A DNA stretch of 64,000 bases from positions 169,191,165 through 169,255,164 of the forward strand of contig OY821521.1 in NCBI GenBank assembly GCA_963682025.1, written 5' to 3'. This document shows positions 44,160 to 55,989 of the stretch, piece by piece; the stretch's first letter is position 1, and each line of letters opens with the position of its first letter. The DNA is from Cordilura impudica (Eukaryota > Arthropoda > Insecta > Diptera > Scathophagidae). Made by a program: the position numbers and the translations under genes. The notes below the pieces were generated by a model. That model was given only the letters and a program-made list of their open reading frames with translations, made no database searches and was not told the DNA's origin.

Positions 44160-46480
44160 GCTTTGAAAGGACATTTTTTTTTTTTTCATAAGAAAGCTTA
44201 GGATTTTTCCTTTAAGAGCTTTTTGGTCGCTTAGTGGGATGGGAGTGGGATATCTATCAAAATAAATGTTTTGTAACTCAAGACATCGGTTTTTCAATTT
44301 TTCACAAATGCACTATTTTGAATTTTTTCCTATTTGTGTCTAAAACCTTACAAATAAAACTTATACTGAGAAACTAGACAAGCTAAACTTTCCGAAGGTA
44401 TATAACATACCTAACTAAAATTTTATACCCTCGATACTGTAATACCCAGAATATGTTAACCTCAGGAAAAAATCGCTTTTTTTCTATAGAAATGTTGAAA
44501 AATTATTATTTTTTATTTATTTTTAATAATAATTAAATTAATGTATAATAATAATAATATTAAAAATAAAAAGATAAATAATTTATTAAAATTTAATCTT
44601 AATTGCATTAGATCCATTTATATCATAACTATTTTTATACTTAATTTATTGTAGCTGATGAAGTATTTAAGTCTTGTAAATTTTTAAATACCCAGTCTTT
44701 CATCCAGCTTTTTTGTCGCCTTTATTTACTGCGTTTTTTGTCAATCCTTTCTTGGCGTTGCTAGGTTCAGCTGTTGATTTCGCTGCTGGTTTATTTGTTG
44801 TCTTTGGAAAGAAATCGCATTGAATAGAGGCAGAAAACTTTTTCAACTTGAGTCTTCCATCGACAAGCGGTATAAAATCATGGTATTGAGCGGTGCCATC
44901 GATTGTTACCGCAGCATCGAATCTGCTCTTTAGTGTTTTTAATGTTTCCTGATGATTCTCTTTGCTACTAAAAACTATTTTAGTTTCTTTACAGTCGCAT
45001 CTAAGCAGTCGCATCTAAGATGCGATCTTGATGAGAGCACTGGAGGCTATACTTCGCTGCATTTCTTTTAAGGTTTGCTCCAATACCATCACATGCTTCT
45101 TTACCATGAGCACTAGGATGAAAATGCCACTCAGCTGTCTTTTTCATGGACATAAGATTTGCCAAGCTACTTTTGTTTTTAAAATGTTGAAGAGCTCCGT
45201 CCGAAACGTAGTACACCTTCTTTACTGTAAATTTAGATTTTAGAAATTTTAGTATTCTCTTCTGGTACTCATAAACTGCAACGGTATCATGTTTTAAATC
45301 GTCGGATATGATTGCCATACTTTTGTGTTCCAGTTTTTCATCTTTCATGTATTAAATAACTACTCTGAATATAGTTGCTTGGTCGTTATTGAAGTGGAAT
45401 GCTTGTATGGCATCCTGAAGAACATATTTATAGTTTTCTGCGAAATCATATGAAATAACGAATTCACCAGACTTCAAATGTATCTTCAAATCCTTGAAGA
45501 ATGACCATTGCTCTTTGACTAAAAAGTCATGGTTTCTCAAGTTTAGCAATCCTGTACACATTTCTTCCACAAAATCATCCACATTTAAAATGATTGTTTT
45601 CAATGTGCATCTATCAGTCTGAATCCAAGAATCAAATTTGACCTCCTCTATATATTCTCGAACTAAAGAGTTGAATAAATTTTCTTTGATGAATGTGGTT
45701 TTCGGGCAATTGGTACATTCACCTAAGTGGCAAGAAGTTGTTGCATTAGGACACATAGTCAATTTAAGGCAATCGCGGTAATCGTGTAAAATACTTTAAG
45801 TTGATTTCCTTCGACATCAGTTTAACATTTTCATGGTAAATTTGGGTTAATTTCGTGAAGCCAATTCTAACATCCTCGTGTTCAGATTAAAATGTTGCAA
45901 ATAACTCTTTCAGGTTACAGATAACCATTCTCTTCTGTTATATTATGAAGGTATGTTACATACCTTCGGAAAGGTTAATTTGTCTAGTTTCTCAGTTTAA
46001 GTTTTATTTGTAAGGTTTTACACACAAATAGGAAAAAATTAAAAATAGTGCATTTGTGAAAAATTGAAAACCCGTTGTTTTGAGTTACAAAACATTTATT
46101 TTGATAGATATCCCACTCCCATCCCACTAAGCGACCAAAAAGCTCTTAAAGGAAAAATCCTAAGCTTTCTTATGAAAAAATAAAAAATAAAAAAAATGCA
46201 CTTTTTGAAAAAAAAGGCAAAAAATGCTTTAATTTAGCAAAAAAAAAAGTCAAAAAAATTTTTTTTTTAAAGTATTTTTTCCGAAATATTGAAGAAATAG
46301 CTATCTAAACTATTTGAGAGAAAATTTTCTAAGAACAATAGGTAATAAGTTACATGGATGAGAAGAAACACCTGTTTGGCCAAAATGTCAAATTTTGATC
46401 CCCACTAACTCAGAGAGATCTGGACCGATCGGAGGACATCGGTTTCAAAAGTTGGTGCACTTGACACGAAACCCCCATAT
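44160..46480 (-). mobile_element. DNA transposon with long terminal repeats and DFAENY/SDG-type protein
   Basis: The right end 45950-46480 is about 530 bp long. Its inner half is the reverse complement of 44180-44415, and its outer half matches the isolated left end at 37967-38262. The left end here therefore lacks its outer 295 bp. Between the ends lies one broken gene on the minus strand (44700-45930). The outer end motif is ATATGGGGG followed by TTTC. No target duplication can be assessed because the left end is truncated. I cannot assign it to a named superfamily. Confidence 0.75.
44700..45930 (-). pseudogene. DFAENY/SDG-family putative transposase, broken
   Basis: From about 45930 the minus strand reads LKELFATF-stop-SEHEDVRIGF and YHENVKLM; some residues between these seem deleted. 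From 45762 it reads CPNATTSCHLGECTNCP (a Cys cluster), FDSWIQTDRCTL, VISYDFAENYKYVLQDAIQ (Asp at 45445-45447) and a TAA at 45352. In the same frame follow IISDDLKHDT, VYYVSDGALQHFKNKSS (Asp near 45200) and EWHFHPSAHGKEACDGIGAN (Asp near 45090). Three spaced acidic motifs suggest an RNase-H-fold DDD nuclease; this is inference. I recognise the motif set from repeated, mostly unnamed genes in insects and cnidarians. A 14-bp tandem duplication (CAGTCGCATCTAAG, 44993-45020) coincides with a frame change, but removing it alone does not rejoin the two frames. Confidence 0.65.
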
Positions 46481-47934
46481 ACATATATTATTCATACGGC
46501 ACCATCCCACAACCAGAAATGTTACATGGTGTAATGAATTTTAAATTCGTCGATAAAATTAAAAGTTTACATCTCTACTCAAATATATTTTTCTGAATAT
46601 TAAGGCCTTCTTTATGAGGCACTTTCCTAAACCATTAATTTGAGGTAATATACAAACAGCATGGTCCTACTGTAAGTTTTCTATACGTTTTTAATGCGAT
46701 AATTTTTTTATATAATTTTGGGCAATAGAATTTTTTTTATTTAATACCATTTCTCTTGATTTATACGGTTATTTCTTAATGTATTTATAAGTATTCCTAG
46801 AAACATATATATTTTTTGATATTCAAGAGTTTTAAACGAGAATGACAAATAACGGATACTTCAATATTTAAATTTTCTTTGTTGAATTTTGTTTTAAGCA
46901 TTTCTTATCCTCATATTTTAATTGTGAAATGGTTAGCATTTATAAGTTGCTATAGAGATTTTCCTAGATCTTAATGTTTCTTAAATCCGTTAATATTGCC
47001 TTAATACAATAACAACAAATATCAACCACCACCTGTTAACAATTTGATAAACTTTCCTAAATTCCTATTAAATAATCTGATATTTTTTCCATTGAATATC
47101 ATTTTCCTGTTCATTAATTTCATTTATAAACTTTATTTGTTATTCTATGTTTATTGTAGCACCCACACAGGCACACCCACATTCAATTGAGATTTACTTG
47201 ATATTAAATATTTTAATTTATTTTCATTGTTTTTTTTTCTACACTAATCTTATACAAACCTGACTACATATGTATGTACCTACATATATAAATCACACAA
47301 ACACACACACACACCCACGCTCACACATTCCGATATAAACTTTATAAGATTAACATCCCCATGCCACTCCATCAAAAATATCAAACACTTGAGGGTTAAA
47401 TCAACCGCATCACATATTAGATCAAACATTATTGCTGTGGTTTGTTATAAAATATCAAGTATCTAATAACAGGGCATGAATAAAAAACACAAATAAAAAA
47501 ACCTAACAAACCACAAACAACACTCATACATTCATAAAAAGCAGAAAAAAAACACACATAATTTTGATCACGTTTAGCTGGTATCAGTGTAATCCAAGAT
47601 ATATTTTCTATATGTATATGAGTAATTCCATGTCGAACAGAAAATCACCATTGTTTTTTATCTCTTCTTTTATAAGTAAATATTGAATACGTGTTTCAAG
47701 AATCAAATACTATTTTTGTTTTAAGTTATTCGCATATAAAAGTGTTGAAAAATGAAAAACCACCGGTATGGAAACATTGAGATTAATGTCCTGAAAAAGG
47801 CACCAAACAGAATTCAATAACTATTTGCTCGTTCTAATAGTATTTACTTCAATCTTTTGCGATTTTAACTTTATTTTGTATTCTGCACAACCACTTCACC
47901 TCTACAAAATTTAGGAACATGTACAGTTGTATCG
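46481..47934. other. Noncoding interval
   Basis: No gene or element end is recognised. A (CA)n stretch lies at about 47295-47320. Confidence 0.4.
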
Positions 47935-49560
47935 CAAAAACGAAACATCACAAAATCGCAAAATCACAAAAACGAAAAAGTGCAAAATTTTAAAAACGTA
48001 GAAACGCAAGACCACAGGAACGCTAAAATACAAAATTGATAAATCACAACAAACGCACAATTGTAAAATGACCAAATCGCAGAAACGCAAAATCACAAAA
48101 TCGCAAAAGCGAAAACTTGCAATTTGTAAAAACGCAGAAACGCAGAATCGCAGTTATGCAAAATCACAAAACCGCAAATTTGTAAAAACGCTGAAATTGT
48201 AAAATTGCTAAAAAGGCAAAATCGCAGAAATTAATAACCCTGAAAACGGAAAATTGTAAAGAACCATAAAACGTAAAATTGCTGAATTCTAAAAACGTTA
48301 AACTCAAACACGCAAAATCACAAAATTGTAGAAATGCAATATCATAAAAGAACAAAATTGTAAAAATGCTAAAACGCAGCAACACAATAACGCAAAAAAG
48401 CAAAATCCCTAAATCACAAAAAAAAACGAAAAACGCAAAAGAAACGCAGACTCGCAAAAACGCAAAATTCCTAGATTGAAAAAACGTTAAAAGGCAGAAA
48501 CGCAGAATCAGAAAAACGTATAATTTCAAAACAGTAAAAAAGCTAAAATGAAGGAATGCAAAAACGATAACTCACAAAAACGCAAAATCCATAATTCACA
48601 AAATCGAGGAGACACAAATATAAATAAACGTAAAATTGCAAAATTGTAAAAAAGCTAAACGCAAAATCTCAAAACCGCAGAAATACTAGCCCACAAAAAC
48701 GCAAAATTATAAAGCGCTGAAATGCAAGAACGCAAAATCGACAAACCGCAAAATTGCTAAATCACAAAAAACATAAATCAAAAAATCGCAAAATTGTAAA
48801 ATCCCTAAAATCCAAAAATCGCTAAGTGACAAAATCGCAGAACGCAAAAGAATTAAAATATAAAATTCCAAAATTGTAAAAATGTAAAAATGCGAAACGC
48901 AATAATGCAAAGTAACAAAATCGCAAAAAAAAACAATATCACAAGAGAGCAAAGTTTTAAAAACGCTAGAACACAATAACGCAAGAAAGCAAAATCCTTA
49001 AATCATAAAAAAAGCAAAATCGCAGAAACCCAGTATCAAAAAAGGCAAAATTGGAAAATTGCTAGAATACAAGAATGAAAAATTCCAAAATTGCAAACGC
49101 ATAGTTGGAAAATTGTAAAAAAGCAAGAACCCAAAACAACAATATGAAAAAAAAACCAAAATTGCTAAATCACAAAAACATAAATCACAAAATCGCAGAA
49201 ACCCAAAATCACAAAAACGCAAAATTGTAAAATCCCTAAAATCCAAAAATCGCTAAGTGACAAAATCGCAGAACGCCAAAGAACTAAACTCCAAAATTCC
49301 AAAACGCTAAACGCAATGACGCAATCTAACAAAATCGCAAAAAAAAAACAATATCACAAAAGAGCAAAGTTTTAAAAAAACATTAAAAAACGCTAAAACA
49401 AATAAATCATAAAAATTCCAAAATTGTAAACGCAAAATCGAGAAATCACCATACCGAAGAGAAAGATAATTGCAAAATATTAAAAAAGCAAGAATCCAAA
49501 ACAAAGAAATCGAAAAAGCCCACGCAAGCACGCTAAAATGCAAAAACGCAAAATCGTAAG
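47935..49560. repeat. CGCAAAATC minisatellite
   Basis: About 1.6 kb of a degenerate 8-11 bp repeat, with forms such as ACGCAAAATC, GCAAAATCACAAAA and CGCAAAATTGTAAAA. Two segments (about 48760-48960 and 49180-49380) are near-duplicates of each other. The minus strand stays open in long stretches and translates to FCDFAILRF-like low-complexity sequence, a by-product of the repeat. Confidence 0.9.
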
Positions 49561-50020
49561 AGAACATGTACTGTAGATATCCATACACATATCCATACAC
49601 ATATTTTTTGTTTTGTTTTTGTTTTGTTTTTTTTTTTTATTGTACTAGTGAATGAATAATATATACTCTTACATAATAAGCTGGTTATGCTCTTACTCTC
49701 TTTAAACACACAAGAATGTAATTGCATGTATGTATTTATTTACCTTTATGCTGATTGCATTTAATAATTGCTTTGAATTTAAAAAGCAGGCAAATATCTA
49801 AAAATTTTTAAATGTCCTTATTAATTCTAAACATCATTGTAAAAAATCTAGACATTATAATTAAAAATCTATTTTGTTTTCTCTTGATGTTGACAATCTT
49901 GTGTTGACCACACTAGTGGAGGGTGTGAAAAACTCGCCACAACCAAATTTAACACTCTTGTTTTTAATTTTGATTTTTGTTGTTTTTTTTTTTTAATTCT
50001 TACCAATTCTTTAATATAAA
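49561..50020. other. Noncoding interval
   Basis: Contains a T/G-rich run (about 49605-49640). Nothing else is recognised. Confidence 0.4.
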
Positions 50021-50813
50021 ACAAGTAAGAAAATTATAGTCGGTCTAGACCGACTATACGATACCCTATACCATGCGTTTAGAAACCCTATGTCTTAGGC
50101 CCAACTAACTGGACATTGTAAATAAGCAAAAACCAAATTTGAGTGGGATTTTTATTAATTTTTTTGGCTGCAGATATGAAAAAGTTCATATCGGATGCTA
50201 TATCTATAAAGGGACTAGGTCCAAAAATGGACCGATCCTGATCATGTTTGGTAAAGTCTCTTGTATTTTGCAAAAATATGTACAAACAAAATTTGAGAAG
50301 AATCAGTGCAATATTTTTGTTTTTTAATAGATTTAAGTGAAGATCGGGAAGCAGCTCTATATGGGGTCAAAGGGATCATTTTTGGACTACTCATTAGTGG
50401 ATGTAATGAACGCATACAAACCCAATTTGAGTAAGATCTATATGACAATTTGGATCTTATGGCAATTTATGTCGATTTCATATGGGTAATTTGTATGGGA
50501 TCTAGGTTTGAACATGGACCGATTCTCACCAATTTCAATAGCGTTCATCCCATGGCCGATAAAAGCTTATATACCAAATTTCATCAAAATATATTCATAT
50601 TTGCGACCTGCAGTTTGATTACAAGCTTTACATGGACACACAGACGGACGGACGGACGGACGGACGGACGGATGGACATTGTTAAATCAACTCAGAAAGT
50701 GATTCTGATTCGATCGGTATAATTAAAGATGGGTCTAGGTCAAATATTTTTGGTTGTTACAAACAGCAGCACAAAGTCATTATACCCAAACCACATAGTG
50801 GTATAGGGTATAA
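50021..50813 (-). mobile_element. DINE-1-like element, full-length
   Basis: Begins ACAAGTAAG, palindrome 50035-50058 exact, (GGAC)n tract at about 50643-50675, end TGGTATAGGGTATA. It is close in sequence to the copies at 38721-39523 and 26056-26837. Confidence 0.85.
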
Positions 50814-51309
50814 CAAATTAATTGCAAATTTTAAAAAAACAGTCGAAGAAGTATTCATTTTGGCTAATAATTAAAATTTTAAAAAAATCACCAACAAATG
50901 TTGGAATTTTTTTTTAAGTTTACACTTAAAAAAAGTAAAATCAGTTGGAAATTTTGCTATTACTACTGAAAAATTAAATATTTCCTGCTGTCAAATTTGC
51001 AAATTTGTTTACACTCAAAGAATATTTCCACTTAAAAAAACGTTAGTAATATTATCTAATAGTCTTGCTTTTACCACAGAAAAATTTATTATTTTTTGCT
51101 GTCAAATTTGTTAATTTTTCCAAAATAAATGTACTGAACATTAGCGCAATGATTTTGGTTTTGATATGGAAATAATTGTTTTTATTTTTTGAATCTTTCT
51201 TATTTATTAAAGCATTTCATTCATATGTGGCTAAAAAACATTGAAGAAAACTGCAATAGATTTTGTAACAATCGAAGGTTCTGTTTATTTTTACTAATAC
51301 TCTGTTTTT

Positions 51310-52790
51310 GAACTTTTAATTTTTATTTATTTGATTTAAATATTGATTGCAAATATTCCATATTTTGTTCTGTGTTATTTCTGTTCTTTGCTAGTTTTTT
51401 GACTTCTTCATATAAATCCCGATGTTCCACTTTCCATTGATTTCGAACATTGGAGATGAACGGATCTGACGTTACCAATAATATGTTAAATAGATCTTCA
51501 TTTGTGGAATTTCGTGAAATTTTTCTAGTATTGTGCTCTCTATAAACTCTGTAATCATTATTCCTTTTTTCATGAGCCTCCTCTGACATGTAATGACATC
51601 TTCTGCATGATAAAGAATTTTGCGAAGTGTTGCAGACATATTTCTCCATGGGTACTTGGTTGCATATATTTTTGCAGTTTTTTTTTTAGCATAATGGAGT
51701 CAATATCTTCATTGCACGCAAGTACTTCTAGGATTATTTTAAATCTGAAAATAAGGTTTAAATCCACTCCTGATACTTCAGATGCTGTTTCTGGATTTGA
51801 AAAAAACTTCTTGCGGTATTGCCATCACTTGTATTGCCTGACCCTTGTCTGGCTGATCTATAATCAATCCAAATTTGCGATATTCATGTTTCTTTTTTGA
51901 GCTTCTTAACTTCTTGTTGGTTTCGTTGTTTCTTATTAATCCTGAGGAACCGAAATCCAAATCATAGCTTAATTTTAGTATGTGTCCCGTAAGGCGTATT
52001 CTTGCATGTGGTGGTGATAATCCAAATTCATATGCATCAGCATTATCTAGTGATTTTGTCGGGACTTGATCTCATTGGCTTGATGTTGCTTGGCATATGA
52101 TGTAGCTGGATGCAGCCTTCATGTTAGTCAAAGCCTGGCCTACTTTTCCATCTATCATGTCAGTATTAATTGGTAGCATACTGCAATTTGCTGCCAATCT
52201 AACTGTAATTTTAATGGCTGTAGTATTGCAATTTGGGCATTGATCAAGTAGAGATTGTAGTTGTACCTGCGCTGAAATTGGTCTGATTGTGATAGTGTCC
52301 TTTGATGGCAAACAGTCCATTTTAGCAGCGGTTATGTGATGATATGATGGATACATATTTGAGCCTTTTTCAATCGCACGCAATCTGAGCTGAATATATT
52401 GCTGTGTTGTTAAATTCAAATCCAGGAATAACACTATTGCCTCCTCATTTTTGAACTGTTGTGCATCGTTCGGAGTTGGTATACTTTTAAGAACCCTTCT
52501 TGTTCTCACTGGCTTAGCTTTAACAACTTTTTCAATGATATCCACTTTTACCAATTGTTTCTGTGATCGTATTTGATGTAGGAAAGATTCCTTTATATTT
52601 GTACTTCCAATTTCATCGTTAACATCTTTAAGTTTCCGCCTCATAGATCTATCGCTGCAGTTGTCCAATGATTTGCGTGGTCTGCCAGCCTTATATTGCT
52701 TTATTGTTTCTGATGTGACTGTAAGTTGGCCTTCTAACCAGTTCGCGCTTTTTATATAAAAGTTTTGGTTATTGTAGCTAACTTCTTTGT
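51310..52790 (-). pseudogene. RAG1-core-like transposase, copy 3, internally deleted
   Basis: The minus strand reads SLKNRYKEVSYNNQNFYIKS (about 52800), NWLEGQLTVTSETIKQYKAG, RPRKS (AT-hook-like, about 52680) and NCSDRSMRRKLKDVNDEIGS. It continues to LQSLLD at about 52250, where a deletion joins it to QCPNCNTTAIKI, removing the CDG and CRP..ET blocks. Then MIDGKVGQALTNMKAASSYI (about 52155), RNNETNKKLRSSKKKH, GVDLNLIFRFKIILEVLACN (51770-51700) and the C-terminal MSEEAHEKRNNDYRVYREHN, STNEDLFNILLVTSDPF (51590-51450) follow. The Glu in SEE..E.RN corresponds to the catalytic Glu block of RAG1 (SEG-x-ESGNK). The first catalytic Asp region is deleted. Confidence 0.65.
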
Positions 52791-52937
52791 AGCGGTTTTT
52801 TAGTGATTTGACAAATAATGACTATTATATGTAAGTTATAAAAAAGCTTAAGCACAAATTTAACACACCATTGTATACTTATAGGGCTGTTTCAATTACC
52901 GTAATTTGAAATTTTTTTGAGTAATTCCATTAAAATG

Positions 52938-53722
52938 AACAAGTAAGAAAATTATAGTCGGTCTAGACCGATTATACGATACCCTATACCATGCGTTTAG
53001 AGACCCTATCTCTCAGGCCCAAAAAACTGGATATAGAAAATAAGCAAAAACCAAATTTGAGTGGGATTTTTATTAATTTTTTCGGCTGCAGATATGAAAA
53101 AGTTCATATCGGATGCTATATCCAAAAATGGACCGATCCTGACCATGTTTGGTAAAGTCTCTTGTATTTTGCAAAAACATATACAAACAAAATTTGAGAA
53201 GAATCAGTGCAATATTTTTATTTTTTGATAGATTTAAGTGAAGATTGGGAAGCAGCTCTATATGGGGCCTATGACTAAGAGTTGTCCAATAGGGATCATT
53301 GGAGTACTGTTTAATGGATGTAATATATACATACAAACCCAATTTGACTAAGATTTGTATGATAATTTGGATCTTATGGCAATATATGTTGATTTCATAG
53401 GGGTCATTTGTATGGGGACTAGGTCTGAACATGGACCGATTCTCTCAATTTCAATAGCGTTCCCATCCCATGGCCGATAAAAGATCAAATACCAAATTTC
53501 ATCAAAATATGTTCATATTTGCGACCTGCAGTTTGATTACAAGCTTTACATGGACACACAGACGAACGGACGGACGGACGGACATTGTTAAATCGAATCA
53601 GATAGTGATTCTGATTCGATCGGTATAATTAAAGATGGGTGTAGGTCAAATATGTTTGGTAGTTACAAACAGCAGCACAAAGTCATTATACCCAAACCAC
53701 ATAGTGGTACAGGGTATAAAAA
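52938..53722 (-). mobile_element. DINE-1-like element inserted in the RAG1-like element copy 3
   Basis: Begins AACAAGTAAG, palindrome at 52953-52976 with one mismatch, short (GGAC)n tract at about 53563-53583, ends GGTACAGGGTATAAAAA. A segment of about 25 bp next to the ATATCCAAAAATGG block is missing compared with other copies. Confidence 0.85.
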
Positions 53723-54170
53723 GGTGTTCTACCGGCGGATCGTCACGGGTGCTAAAGTATACATAGGGTCAAAGAGAACACTTTCACCTTTCTTGTGGTG
53801 GTATACCTTTCTTGTTCCCTTTTGTTCCCTAGAAGTTCTATTCCACTAAACTTGAAATTTGACACAAATATAGTAATTTAATAAATATTTCAGAACACCC
53901 CTAATGTTAAACGAAAGGGTTGTGACCACTTACAACAACTAAATACTGCAATCTTAGGAATCTTGTAAAGAAGACCGCAGGTCATTATCGATGACGACTT
54001 GCGAGTAGTAACCATTAATTTTTGATTAAAACAAAATCACCTTTTTCTGAAATTAAAAAAACAGTTGAGTTTGACAGCATGCCACGCCCACAATTAGCAA
54101 TAGTTTAACCTAATTTTTTGGCTACATTAAAATTTAAAAAATCGGTGGCAAAAAAAATTTGCCAATGAAA

Positions 54171-55985
54171 TCAAAATTTCTATGGACTGATATGTAAATA
54201 TAATAAATGTTTCATATACATTGTACAGAAATATTTTTGACAAACATTGTTTGTAGTCATTATTTAGAAACATTGCTTATAGCTGCACATGAAACAACAG
54301 AAAAACCGATAGAATCCATTGGTTCCGAATTCTGAAATTGACAGAGTAGCTGCTAAATTAAATATTTGGCAATATATTTGTTTTTTTTTTAAGAAAATAT
54401 TTGTGAATATATTTGTATTTTCTTTTTATATTTCATGTATATATTTTCGCCGAAATTAGAATTATTTGACTTGGAATTACTCATATGAATATAAATGTGT
54501 TGTTAGTGTAAAGGATGAATAACATGCATTGATGAAAGATAACTTGTTTGTCTATGATGAGGACTACAATTCATATGTCTCGAAATGTATTGTTTATGTG
54601 TGTACAGTGGTAGAAGAAGTTGTGAATTTATGGCACTGGCGCCATAATTGTTAGATAAATTGAGTGTGTGTGTACTTATAGCTGTCTATATTAAACATTA
54701 GAAATACAGATGTTTGTATGAGTTATTCACTATGTCTGTATAGCAGCGTCTTTGATAGTGAAAGTAAGTACAAGATGAACCAGAAAAGAAATCGACCATA
54801 GACAAACTTTTTATGTTGAGTGGTCACATAAGTGTTTTATGGTTTTTTTCATCGATTATCGTTGTTGCCGTAACAGCATAAGTTAAGTGCTTCTCTTCAC
54901 TATTGGCAAAGGAAATTGAATTAAAAGATTTTGTTGGTTTTGCTAAAATTCTCAAAAAAAAAAAAAAAATCAAAAAAAAACTTTGTTTCCAACATTTAAA
55001 CGTTTTAGTTCATATTATTCTTTTTCGATAAAAATCGAGTCCCTAAAGTTTTTTATTGTGTTTTTTTAGTTCTTTTTTCAGGCCAAAACTTAAAATATGC
55101 TATAAAATATTAAACGGAAATATACATACAAAAGATTATGAAAGGGAAGGAAAATATTTCGTGAAAAAAAAGTTATTAACATATTCTGTTGCAATAATGG
55201 CCATAATATTCAATTTCATTGTTGTCTTCGTGTTATGTGGTTATATTGTTTGAGTTTAGTGTTGTTGTTAACAACAGGATATCTTTATCAACTTCCGCTA
55301 TACATATTTTGTTATCATTAGAACGGATGTTTATGTTTTAAGTAGTTAAAAGCTTTTTAAATTGTTCAATAATAATTAAAAGTATCTTCTGGTTACTAAA
55401 TTAACATGTCTTCTAATGATTCGTTTTAAAAGCTTAAGGCCGTTTGACTTTTGTTTCAGTAGAAATGCTTCAACGCACAAAAATGTTGATTAATACATTG
55501 AAGGCTCTTCTGAAGTGCCAGTGTACACTAAGCATACCGGCACTTTTAGAAGTTCTGTTATACCGAAATTAGTCAATTTGCCATACATACATTTACTATA
55601 AGATCCGAATGATATTTAAATGATAAATAATAAAGAAAAAATTTTATTACACACGAAGAAATGTTTCGTAGTTTTGCAAATTTAGTAAAGGGTGTCAGAG
55701 GGTTACGCTGTTTTAAAGGTATTGCAATTATTGCATATAAAAAATTAATAAAAGGTTGAAAAACCATCTATTTTATCCTTCGATTAGTGTATCTTCCGTT
55801 GGTCTTAAAATAGTGCAAAGGTCTGCAGGGACCCATAACAAGTAGTATGTTATTTCGCTTGATGCGGTGTATTTTGATAGTTTTGATTGTTAATTTTAGA
55901 TTACATAAAGTAATAAAAAGGCACAAGAAATGTTTTTTTTTTTTTAAATTTCGGTTTTACTTAAATTTAATACATGAGAAAATTA
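54171..55985. other. Noncoding interval
   Basis: About 1.8 kb without recognisable genes or repeat ends. Poly-A/T tracts are present near 54955-54985. A 65-codon open frame at 55056-55253 has a C-terminal hydrophobic stretch but no homology I can name and weak start context. Confidence 0.35.
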
Positions 55986-55989
55986 AATA

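Larger units (their letters stand above)
50900..54170 (-). mobile_element. RAG1/Transib-like DNA transposon, copy 3 (defective)
   Basis: Minus-sense copy. Its trailer (50920-51300) and lead (52800-54170) match copy 1. A DINE-1-like element is inserted in the lead at 52938-53722; copy 1 shows the uninterrupted sequence (GTAATTTCACTAAAATGAAA near 37190). The transposase has an internal deletion. Confidence 0.75.

Noticed and set aside
37967..46480. One DFAENY element spanning both ends and interrupted by everything between
   Set aside because: The segment 38262-38720 is present again at 44170-44640, so these are two copies or a rearranged duplicate, not one split element.
47911..49600. Several long minus-strand frames rich in FCDFAILRF
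   Set aside because: By-products of the CGCAAAATC repeat.
55056..55253. 65-codon frame with a hydrophobic C-terminus
   Set aside because: Short, preceded by poly-T, no homology; a membrane-peptide reading would be speculation.
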